Source: Bradyrhizobium nitroreducens
GTDB taxonomy: Bacteria > Pseudomonadota > Alphaproteobacteria > Rhizobiales > Xanthobacteraceae
Assembly: GCF_002776695.1 (NCBI RefSeq)
Contig: NZ_LFJC01000003.1
Span: 2,725,666-2,789,665 of the forward strand
Reading direction: 5' to 3'
Length of the DNA stretch: 64,000 bases
Shown here: positions 24,559 through 31,419 of the stretch, piece by piece
How positions within the stretch are numbered: the first letter of the stretch is position 1
Layout of the letters: every line of letters starts with the position of its first letter
The notes under the pieces: generated by a model
What the model was told of the DNA's origin: nothing
Databases searched by the model: none
The model's input: only the letters and a program-made list of their open reading frames with translations
Translations under genes and position numbers: made by a program

Positions 24559-26178
24559 ATGCGGCGAAAAGGAAACGTGGCGCTTGGTGATGCGATGGCT
24601 GGCCTGGGTCTGGTCGCGGCCATCATGGTCATGGCGATCGCGCCGGCGAGCGCCGACGATTCAGCCAACATACCGCCCGCGCTCAAATGCGCTGACCTGA
24701 CCGGCTGGAAGATGCCGGGATCGACGGCAACGGTCATCAAGGCCGAAATGGTGCCGGAGGCAGCGCCGGGGACCGTGCAGCCGGCGCCGCCGGCACCGGC
24801 CACCGTCTCTGTGGCGCTGCCGCCGAACTGCCGCGCGGATGGCGTGATCGATCAGCGCGTCGGCGTCGAGGGCAAGTCCTACGCGATCGGCTTTGCCGTT
24901 GCCCTGCCCGATCGCTGGAATGGACGATTTCTGTTTCAGGGCGGCGGCGGCTTGAACGGCTCGATCCGGCCGCCGCTGGGTTACCAGGCGGCCGGCGAGG
25001 TGCCGGCGCTGGCGCGCGGCTTTGCCGTTGTTACGACCGATAGCGGTCATCAGGGCGCGGTGTTCGATGCCTCGTTCCTGAAGGACCAGGAAGCCGCGCT
25101 CAACTTCGCCAATGCATCCGTCGGCAAGGTGACGATGGCCGCCAAGGCGATCGTCGCGCACTACTATGGCCAGCCGGCAAAGCGTTCCTATTTCACGGGG
25201 TGCTCGACCGGGGGCCGCGAAGGCATGCTGGCGTCGGCGCGCTATCCCGAACAATTCGACGGCATTGTCGCCGGCGCGCCTGCGATGCGCACCGGCAACT
25301 CCAATATCGGTCTCGCCTGGGCCAACGCGGCCTTCAGCCAGATCGCGCCGAAAGATCCGTCCGGCAAGCCGGAGCCCGCCAGGACTTTCTCCGCAGACGA
25401 GCGCAAGCTGATCACGAAGGCGATCCTCGATGCCTGCGACGCCAAGGACGGCGTCAAGGATGGCCTGATCTTCGACGGCAAGGCCTGTCAATTCGATCCC
25501 GCGGTCCTCACCTGCAACGGCGACAAGACCGATTCCTGCCTGGCGCCGCCGCAGGTCGACGCCTTGAAGAAAGCTTTTGCCGGACCGAAGAATTCACGCG
25601 GCACGCAGGTCTACCCGCCGTTCCCGTGGGACAGCGGCGTAGCCGCCGAAGGCGTTGCCATTCCCGGCATCCTGACAACAGGCGCGCGCAGTCCGGTCGG
25701 ACCGCCGGTTTGGGAAAGCATCAACGTCGATCAACTCGAAGACCGGGTCAACGCGAGCGGGTTGGAACGACTCACCAACACCGCCTACTGGACCAACCTG
25801 TCGAGCTACTTCGGCCATGGCGGCAAGCTGCTGTTTTACCACGGTGTGAGCGATCCCTGGTTCTCGGCGCACGACACGGTGAATTACTACGAGCGCATGG
25901 CGGCGGATTCCGGCGGCATGGAATTGGTGCGGGAGAAATCGAGCCGGGCCTTCCTCGTCCCCGGCATGGGCCACTGCTCGAGCGGCGCAACGCTCGACCG
26001 TTTCGATCTCCTCAGCGCGGTGGTGAACTGGGTGGAAGACGGCAAGGCACCCGATGCGGTGGTCGCGACGGGACCAGCCTTTCCCGGCCGTACTCGGCCA
26101 CTGTGCGCCTATCCGCAACATGCGCAGTACAAGGGCCAAGGCGATCCGGAGAGCGCGGCGAGCTTTGAGTGCAAGTAG
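24559..26178 (+). CDS. Tannase/feruloyl esterase family alpha/beta hydrolase
   Basis: A 539-residue secreted esterase. A long signal peptide (hydrophobic about residues 15-30, cleavage near SADD) is followed by an alpha/beta hydrolase with a lid. The nucleophile is Ser216 in GCSTGG. The family's CS-D-HC arrangement is visible: Cys215-Ser216, an Asp in YHGVSDPWF, and His-Cys in GMGHCSSG, with the two Cys expected to form a disulfide beside the active site. Substrates of the family are gallate or hydroxycinnamate esters of plant material. GGGAGG precedes the ATG. No operon partner is seen. Confidence 0.9.
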   Translation: MRRKGNVALGDAMAGLGLVAAIMVMAIAPASADDSANIPPALKCADLTGWKMPGSTATVIKAEMVPEAAPGTVQPAPPAPATVSVALPPNCRADGVIDQRVGVEGKSYAIGFAVALPDRWNGRFLFQGGGGLNGSIRPPLGYQAAGEVPALARGFAVVTTDSGHQGAVFDASFLKDQEAALNFANASVGKVTMAAKAIVAHYYGQPAKRSYFTGCSTGGREGMLASARYPEQFDGIVAGAPAMRTGNSNIGLAWANAAFSQIAPKDPSGKPEPARTFSADERKLITKAILDACDAKDGVKDGLIFDGKACQFDPAVLTCNGDKTDSCLAPPQVDALKKAFAGPKNSRGTQVYPPFPWDSGVAAEGVAIPGILTTGARSPVGPPVWESINVDQLEDRVNASGLERLTNTAYWTNLSSYFGHGGKLLFYHGVSDPWFSAHDTVNYYERMAADSGGMELVREKSSRAFLVPGMGHCSSGATLDRFDLLSAVVNWVEDGKAPDAVVATGPAFPGRTRPLCAYPQHAQYKGQGDPESAASFECK

Positions 26179-26438
26179 GGGAAATTTGCGCGGTCAAATG
26201 CGAACCAACTACGGAGACAGTGCGCCGTAATCGCTCGAGAGATAAACCCGCAGTTGGGCAGGCATAGTGCTCTCGACGTCATCGGCCCGCTGTTTCCGGC
26301 GCTGCTAACACCGTCGCCACCGACAGTGCTGGACCGTCACAGCAATCCTTGATCTGCCGCAAAGCGGCTTCCGATACACGGATAAAATGGCCTCCCGAGG
26401 CGGCGATTCTCGTCCGCACCGGCAGGGGGGCCGGTTCG

Positions 26439-28013
26439 ATGGCGAAGGCGATCTACTCCAGCGATCTCAAGGAAATCTCGGAGCATCTCGTCGACGGCGA
26501 CGAGAGCGCACTCGATCTCGGGTTCGAGACTCTTCCCAAGCAGGAACCGACGATCGAGGAGTCCAAGCAGCAAGGCAGCCCGCTCCCGCAGATCACTCTG
26601 GAGCGGATGGAGACCCGCACGGTTCAGGAGATGGCCGCGAAGGACCGCCTCGCCTGGTATCAGCGAAAGCTCGGTGGCTACATTGCCCAGATCAACGCAA
26701 GCGCCAGGTCTCAAAAGATTCCGCCGGACCTGTTGGCCGTCGTGGTCCTCAACGAGCTGGCGCAGATCAACTGGATCGACGAGTTGCAGGAAGCCTGGAA
26801 GATCAACGGCTCGATCGGCATCGCCCAGATCCAGGTCGACACGGCATTGGCGCACGGGTTGACCAGCGAGCCCGGCGACGACGAGCTGGTGAACCGGCAG
26901 GCGGCGGAACGATATGCGCTGGATCTGGAAATGGCGAAATATCCGGATCCGCCACCGCGAAAGACGCTTGCGGAATACAAGGCGCTCGCACGCTGGAATC
27001 TGTGCTTCGAAAGACTTCGGACACCCCAGTACGCGATCGAAGCCGCCGCGCGGGAGATCAGACGCCAGCTGAAGGAAATGGCCGACCACAAGGGCAATCC
27101 CTGGCAAAAACGCCTGGATTTCAGCCTGCCCTCGATCGACGATCTCACGTCGACGGACGACGCGTACTTCTACGTGAAGGGAACGTCATTGTCGGACAAG
27201 GCCCGCAACCTCGCCCAGCTCGTCGCCACCGCATACAATTCGCCCGCGATCGTGGTCGCCGTCGACGAAAACAGCATCACACCCGGCGCGCAAGGATTTC
27301 GCTACCCGGGCGCCGTCATTCACGGGAACAATGCCTGGGAATTGATGAAAGAGATCTTCGCCTTGACGCGCCGATCCCGGAATGAGCTTCTGTTGGATTC
27401 GAGTTGGGCCGGGAGGGTCGTGGCGATCGGCGACATCTTCCGCTACAGCAGGGACAACGTCACCGCAGCGGAATACTCAAGCGCGCTGGAGCAGCGTGCG
27501 GTCATCAAGCGACATGGCAAGATTCGCATCGTAGCGACCGCGCGCAATATCCGCGTCACAACGCTCAAGCACAATTTCCTCGCCGATTTCTACGAGCGCG
27601 GCGAAGATGAGATTTCGGACGATATGGTTCCAAAAATCGGCCCCATCACGATCCGGGTCTACTCCGAGAGGATATGCCGGCTGCAGGATGGATTCACGAA
27701 CGCGACCAGCAACGTCTACGATGACTTCATCGAACCGCTCGCGCATCAGTACACGGTCGATTGGAGCGACCATGAAAAGCTGCCGCCGCACCTGCTGCTC
27801 GCAGAAGGCGGCTACGCGGTCAACCTGTCTATCGATACCGGGCTACTGTCGAACACAGTCGCGGCGCTGAAGGCATCGCGGCCGGACCTCGATATCGACG
27901 ACGAACTGGACTTGGAGATCGGCTGGTACATGTCCGCCAGCGACATGCTCGGGGAGAAAACCGAATTCTGCATCGCCAATTGGTCCGAGCACTTTCTGAT
28001 GAGCGCGGCCTAG
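26439..28013 (+). CDS. Unrecognised 524-residue protein with lysozyme-like N-terminal region
   Basis: No signal peptide or membrane helix is visible. Residues about 75-215 look like a transglycosylase (lysozyme-fold) core: IPPDLLAVVVLNELAQ with Glu106 where the catalytic Glu of SLT domains sits, SIGIAQIQVDTA (residues 125-136) matching the G-L-M-Q-I-M-P-x-T-A motif, and PQYAIEAAAREIRRQL matching the later NI..aa..L helix. The C-terminal 300 residues match nothing I know. The ATG at 26439 follows a G-rich run; an upstream start at 26349 would add 30 residues. The stop at 28011-28013 directly abuts the chimeric duplication. What it does in the cytosol, or how it might be exported, is unknown. 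Confidence 0.6.
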   Translation: MAKAIYSSDLKEISEHLVDGDESALDLGFETLPKQEPTIEESKQQGSPLPQITLERMETRTVQEMAAKDRLAWYQRKLGGYIAQINASARSQKIPPDLLAVVVLNELAQINWIDELQEAWKINGSIGIAQIQVDTALAHGLTSEPGDDELVNRQAAERYALDLEMAKYPDPPPRKTLAEYKALARWNLCFERLRTPQYAIEAAAREIRRQLKEMADHKGNPWQKRLDFSLPSIDDLTSTDDAYFYVKGTSLSDKARNLAQLVATAYNSPAIVVAVDENSITPGAQGFRYPGAVIHGNNAWELMKEIFALTRRSRNELLLDSSWAGRVVAIGDIFRYSRDNVTAAEYSSALEQRAVIKRHGKIRIVATARNIRVTTLKHNFLADFYERGEDEISDDMVPKIGPITIRVYSERICRLQDGFTNATSNVYDDFIEPLAHQYTVDWSDHEKLPPHLLLAEGGYAVNLSIDTGLLSNTVAALKASRPDLDIDDELDLEIGWYMSASDMLGEKTEFCIANWSEHFLMSAA

Positions 28014-28168
28014 TCGGTCGATCGAGCGCTTGAAATTTCGGCTTCGAAATCGTCAAGCTGCCCCTGGTCCCTCAGGTCGAGCTTGTTAACGATAACTATC
28101 CACGATTGCGCCGAGCAAGGCCTGGAGCATATGGATGAGTTCCGCCGTTGGAGTTGGGGTCCAACCGC
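28014..28168. repeat. Chimeric duplication scar (fic 5' piece plus membrane-gene 5' piece)
   Basis: Bases 28014-28092 match 23695-23773 inside fic at 78 of 79 positions, same orientation. Immediately after, 28099-28168 is a diverged copy of 22826-22896, the 5' end and upstream DNA of the 55-residue membrane protein. The two source pieces are about 800 bp apart and in the other order at their home site. No intact gene results. Confidence 0.85.
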
Positions 28169-28335
28169 GACCGCCTCGGCCGCAATTTCCGTGTCTCAGT
28201 GGATCCGCCCCGTGCGTGCGCGCAAGAAATACAGATTGAGTCAGGCCAACTCTGACCTCTTCCAACGCGTTCTCCTTGCTCAAGGTAAGCAAGTTCGACA
28301 CTGTGTGAGGCACTGGACGGGCGAGAGCAGATAAA

Positions 28336-28773
28336 ATGAGTAAGATCGTCGAGATCCTCGCCTCGGATCCACTGATGTCTGCAGTCTATGCCTTGCGACA
28401 CGAGGTGTTCGTCGTCGAACAGCGAATTCCAGAAGACCTTGAAGTCGACGAAGACGACAAGGTCGCCGTTCATCTTGCTGCACTTTCTGATGGCGAAGTC
28501 ATTGGAACGCTACGTATCGTGTACCATGAACGAAAGGCCAAGATCGGTAGAATGGCGATTCTAGCTTCCGCACGGAAGCTAGGGATTGGAAGAGAATTGA
28601 TGGAGCACGCAGCGGCCGCTGCCTTTGGCGCTGGCGCCGACGAAATCATTCTCGGTGCGCAAGTTACAGCACGCGGATTTTATGAGCGACTTGGATACGT
28701 CGAAGAAGGAGCTGAGTTCGATGATGCAGGGATACCGCACGTGATGATGCGTAAGCTGCTCCGGCGCACTTAG
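28336..28773 (+). CDS. GNAT family N-acetyltransferase
   Basis: A 145-residue acetyl-CoA-dependent N-acetyltransferase. The N-terminal ALRHEVFVVEQRIPEDLEVDEDD resembles the ElaA/YjcF branch. The acetyl-CoA loop is recognisable as RKLGIGRELMEHA (Q/RxxGxG/A), and the end carries ARGFYERLGYVEEGAEFDDAGIPHVMM. The substrate is not known. Base composition is less GC-rich than in most neighbours and the gene sits just after the duplication scar, so it may belong to the acquired stretch. Confidence 0.88.
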   Translation: MSKIVEILASDPLMSAVYALRHEVFVVEQRIPEDLEVDEDDKVAVHLAALSDGEVIGTLRIVYHERKAKIGRMAILASARKLGIGRELMEHAAAAAFGAGADEIILGAQVTARGFYERLGYVEEGAEFDDAGIPHVMMRKLLRRT

Positions 28774-28888
28774 CGCGCACTACTCCGCCGCGATCTGCCC
28801 CCTGCCCCTCCTCCTCTTTTCCTGCTATCTCCTACCCCCGCCGTCCCGGCCGAAAGCAAAACCCTCCACCACCCAGGGAGCCCCACCC

Positions 28889-29341
28889 ATGCGATACCTC
28901 CACACCATGCTGCGCGTGCGCAATCTCGATGTCGCGCTGAAATTCTATGTCGATGCTTTCGGGCTGAAGGAGGTGCGGCGGATCGAGAACGACAAGGGGC
29001 GATTCACGCTGGTGTTCCTGTGCTCGGCGGACGATCTCGAGGCGCTGAAGAAGCAGCCGCCGACGCGCGGCGCGCCGCTGGTCGAGCTCACCTATAATTG
29101 GGACGAGGAGAAGTATGGCGAGGATCGCTTCTTCGGCCATCTCGCCTATGAGGTCGACGACATCTACGCCACCTGCGAGAGGCTGCAGAAGGCCGGCGTC
29201 ACCATCAACCGCCCGCCGCGCGACGGCAACATGGCGTTCGTGCGCTCGCCGGACCTGCACTCGATCGAGCTGTTGCAGAAGGGCGACCCGAAGCCGCCGC
29301 AGGAACCGTGGTTGTCGATGCCCAACACCGGCCACTGGTAG
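28889..29341 (+). CDS. Lactoylglutathione lyase-like VOC protein
   Basis: A 150-residue vicinal-oxygen-chelate protein with two beta-alpha-beta-beta-beta modules. It begins RYLHTMLRVRNLDVALKFY and contains VELTYNWDEEKYGEDRFFGHLAYEVDDI and a C-terminal SIELLQKGD, closely following glyoxalase I (GloA): metal ligands expected at His5, Glu near VELTYNW, His in FGHLA and Glu in SIELL are all present. It would detoxify methylglyoxal with glutathione in the cytosol. It is monocistronic; a small stress-type gene follows. Confidence 0.88.
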   Translation: MRYLHTMLRVRNLDVALKFYVDAFGLKEVRRIENDKGRFTLVFLCSADDLEALKKQPPTRGAPLVELTYNWDEEKYGEDRFFGHLAYEVDDIYATCERLQKAGVTINRPPRDGNMAFVRSPDLHSIELLQKGDPKPPQEPWLSMPNTGHW

Positions 29342-29353
29342 CCCCTCGTCTCT

Positions 29354-29378
29354 GGAACAAGCCTTCGCCACCCGCGTT
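29354..29378 (+). promoter_or_regulatory. EcfG-type general stress promoter
   Basis: GGAAC at 29354-29358, exactly 16 bases, then CGTT at 29375-29378 is a full match to the alphaproteobacterial EcfG consensus GGAAC-N16/17-CGTT. It lies 34 bp before the ATG of the 26-residue membrane peptide. Confidence 0.7.
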
Positions 29379-29411
29379 CACTCTCCGACAATGCGATTGG
29401 AGGAGAAAACC

Positions 29412-29492
29412 ATGGGACGCGGAATCTTGCTGTGGCTACTGGGCGTGCCGATCCCGGTGATCATTCTGTTGTGGCTGTTCTTCGGCCGCTGA
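29412..29492 (+). CDS. 26-residue hydrophobic membrane peptide
   Basis: The peptide is a short basic start (GRG) and one membrane helix with a central Pro pair (VPIPV), ending FFGR. A strong GGAGGAG site lies 8 bases before the ATG, an EcfG-type promoter precedes it and an intrinsic terminator follows, so the whole transcription unit is visible. Very similar tiny proteins with the GVPIPI motif are widespread in proteobacteria and uncharacterised. A role in the general stress response is inferred from the promoter. Confidence 0.75.
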   Translation: MGRGILLWLLGVPIPVIILLWLFFGR

Positions 29493-29513
29493 CGTCAGCT
29501 TCGACGTTGCAAT

Positions 29514-29541
29514 GAAAGCTCCGCCCCGGGCGGAGCTTTTT
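29514..29541 (+). terminator. Intrinsic terminator
   Basis: AAAGCTCCGCC-CCG-GGCGGAGCTTTTT is a perfect stem with a T run, 22 bp after the 26-codon gene. Confidence 0.92.
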
Positions 29542-29631
29542 GCATGAGGGGCGCGCGACAATCGCGCATCGCTCCGACGTGCGAATTCCGCTATCACCCG
29601 CGACAAGAGACAAGGCCGCGGGAGACACCTC

Positions 29632-30270
29632 ATGCCGGACACCAAGCTGACGATCTGGGGCCGCGCCAATTCGGTCAACGTGCAGAAAGTGCTGTGGTGC
29701 CTCACCGAGCTCGGCCTCGCTTACGAGCGCATCGACGCCGGCATGAGTTACGGCAAGACGCGCGAGGCCGAGTATCTGGCGATGAACCCCAATGCACGGA
29801 TCCCGACGCTGGTCGAGGGTGACTTCGTGCTGTGGGAATCCAATTCGATCATGCGCTATCTCTGCCTCGCGCATGGACGCGGCACGGCGATCTATCCCGA
29901 AGCGCCGAAGCTGCGCGCCTCGGTCGACCGCTGGCTCGACTGGACGCTGTCGACGGTGCAGCCGGTCGACCGCCCGGTGTTTTGGGGCATCGTGCGCACC
30001 GCACCCGCCGAGCGCGACATGATCCAGGTGCAGCGCGATGCCGATGCCGCCGCCGAGGTCTGGGCCATCGCCGACCGCCTGCTCTCCTCGCGCCGCTTCA
30101 TGGAGGGCGATGCATTCACGCTCGCCGACATCGCGCTCGGCTCCTATGCACGGCGCTGGCTCGGCGTCGAGGGCATCTCCCGGCCGGCACAGCCGCATCT
30201 GACCCGCTGGCTCGCCGAGCTCGGCAAGCGGCCCGGCTTTGCACAGTTTGTCGCACCGCCGATGTCGTGA
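29632..30270 (+). CDS. Glutathione S-transferase family protein
   Basis: A 212-residue cytosolic GST. The thioredoxin-like N-terminal domain (residues 1-80) has IWGRANSVNVQKVLWCL, where Ser/Asn/Val after GRAN would activate glutathione, the cis-Pro in ARIPTLVEG, and ESNSIMRYL that binds the gamma-glutamyl part. The all-helical C-terminal domain ends with FTLADIALG, the N-capping box of GSTs. The substrate is unknown. A TSS-side ribosome site is weak (GGGAGACACCTC). Confidence 0.92.
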   Translation: MPDTKLTIWGRANSVNVQKVLWCLTELGLAYERIDAGMSYGKTREAEYLAMNPNARIPTLVEGDFVLWESNSIMRYLCLAHGRGTAIYPEAPKLRASVDRWLDWTLSTVQPVDRPVFWGIVRTAPAERDMIQVQRDADAAAEVWAIADRLLSSRRFMEGDAFTLADIALGSYARRWLGVEGISRPAQPHLTRWLAELGKRPGFAQFVAPPMS

Positions 30271-30396
30271 GCCGGCGGCGCGGCGTAAGCTGTGCTGAGC
30301 GCGGGATGAATCCGTGTTTCGGCGCAAGCCGGGTGCGTCACGTCGGCGCTTGACGGCTACTGTGCATGGGGTTGTTTTCGCGTTTTTTGTTTTGGC

Positions 30397-30564
30397 TCAG
30401 CCCCAGCCGCGCTCGACCAGCAGGACGCAGACGATCAGCACCAAGGTCACCGCCGCGGTCGCCAACCGCGCCGTCCAGCTGAGGCCGCGGCCGACCCACC
30501 ACAGCAGCGCGCAGTACATCAGGACGGGAACAATGAGGTCGAGGCGCAGCAGATCCGCCGGCAT
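30397..30564 (-). CDS. Small two-segment membrane protein
   Basis: A 55-residue protein with two hydrophobic segments (LIVPVLMYCALLWWVG and LATAAVTLVLIVCVLLV) and a positively charged link. Its ATG overlaps the stop of the upstream gene in TGATG, so it is translationally coupled to the porin-motif miniprotein. It is unrecognised. Confidence 0.55.
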   Translation of the reverse strand: MPADLLRLDLIVPVLMYCALLWWVGRGLSWTARLATAAVTLVLIVCVLLVERGWG

Positions 30565-30815
30565 CAGCGCCTCATGGTGGTGTCGACGCTGATCGAGCCG
30601 CCGACCTTGACGCAGGTGCCGGTGCCCTCGACCATGACGAAGCGCGGGCCATAGGAGGCGCAGGAGCCGGCGCGGGCCTTGCCGGCCTCCCCCTTCAGCG
30701 GCACGGTCGTGCCCGTCTTGGGCCGCTCCGCAGGCGGCAGACGCAGGGCCTCGGCTGCGGCAGGGGCAGCGGATCCGGCGAGCAACGGGATCAGGATGAG
30801 AAGCGGCAGACGCAT
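30564..30815 (-). CDS. Secreted miniprotein with the porin N-terminal motif
   Basis: An 83-residue protein with a signal peptide (cleavage after AAA near residue 21), a Pro/Lys-rich linker, and a C-terminal CASYGPRFVMVEGTGTCVKVGG. That segment matches the N-terminal signature of alphaproteobacterial porins (C..YG.GF.YIPGTDTC.K.GG), including both Cys that form a disulfide there, but the beta barrel that should follow is absent. It could be a truncated porin remnant or an independent small periplasmic protein; the intact signal peptide and coupled downstream gene favour the latter. Confidence 0.65.
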   Translation of the reverse strand: MRLPLLILIPLLAGSAAPAAAEALRLPPAERPKTGTTVPLKGEAGKARAGSCASYGPRFVMVEGTGTCVKVGGSISVDTTMRR

Positions 30816-30871
30816 GGCGGCGTTCTAGCCCGGACGGACATCGCGCGCCATCGGGCCTCCCGCGGCCGCGA

Positions 30872-31126
30872 TCAGATGAACTTGATGCCGGCCGATTTGC
30901 CGCGGCGCCATACCACCTGGCAGCTCCGCCCGGTGCGCGCATCGCGTGCGAAGGCGAGCCGGATCACGCCCGGGAGCTGGCCGGCATCCTCGTCCAGCGT
31001 GATCTTGGCGCCCGAAGCTGAAATGTCCTGGACCAGGCAATGACGCGCGGCGAAGCCGCCGTCGAGCGTGATCCAGGCGTGCTGCGACAGCAGCTTGCGG
31101 GCTGCGCGCTTTTTCGGCGGTGGCAT
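30872..31126 (-). CDS. PilZ-domain protein (small)
   Basis: An 84-residue protein. After a basic Lys/Arg start comes a PilZ-like barrel: VQDISASGAKITLDE matches the D/NxSxxG motif and CQVVWRRGKSAGIKF the C-terminal strand. The canonical RxxxR upstream is only partly preserved (KKRAARK), so c-di-GMP binding is possible but not assured. It is the usual size for single PilZ proteins of Bradyrhizobium. Confidence 0.75.
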   Translation of the reverse strand: MPPPKKRAARKLLSQHAWITLDGGFAARHCLVQDISASGAKITLDEDAGQLPGVIRLAFARDARTGRSCQVVWRRGKSAGIKFI

Positions 31127-31344
31127 TGGAAATCTCCCAGTCCAGCGCTACTCACGGAACCCTAAGAAACCGTTGAAATCGCCCCCAGATCATTCCGGGG
31201 GCAACACTATCCACCGGCCCCAAAAGACCGTCCCGAACGGCTTGCCCGGAGGCGGAAAGGCCACTATACGTTCGCCCGCTGCAAGCCGCCGGGCCCTGTT
31301 CGGCCGGCCAGTGGCCGTGCCGGAAAACGGCGGGGCCCTGCGTT

Positions 31345-31419
31345 GCTCCCTTCGTCTATCGGTTAGGACGCCACCCTTTCACGGTGGAGAGAGCGGTTCG
31401 ATTCCGCTAGGGAGCGCCA
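31345..31419 (+). tRNA. tRNA-Glu(TTC)
   Basis: The acceptor GCTCCCT pairs with AGGGAGC, with discriminator G and encoded CCA. The anticodon loop CTTTCAC with stem CCACC/GGTGG gives anticodon TTC, and the T loop is TTCGATT. It is 75 bases including CCA. The last 13 bases overlap the stop end of the minus-strand gene at 31407-33080. Confidence 0.95.
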
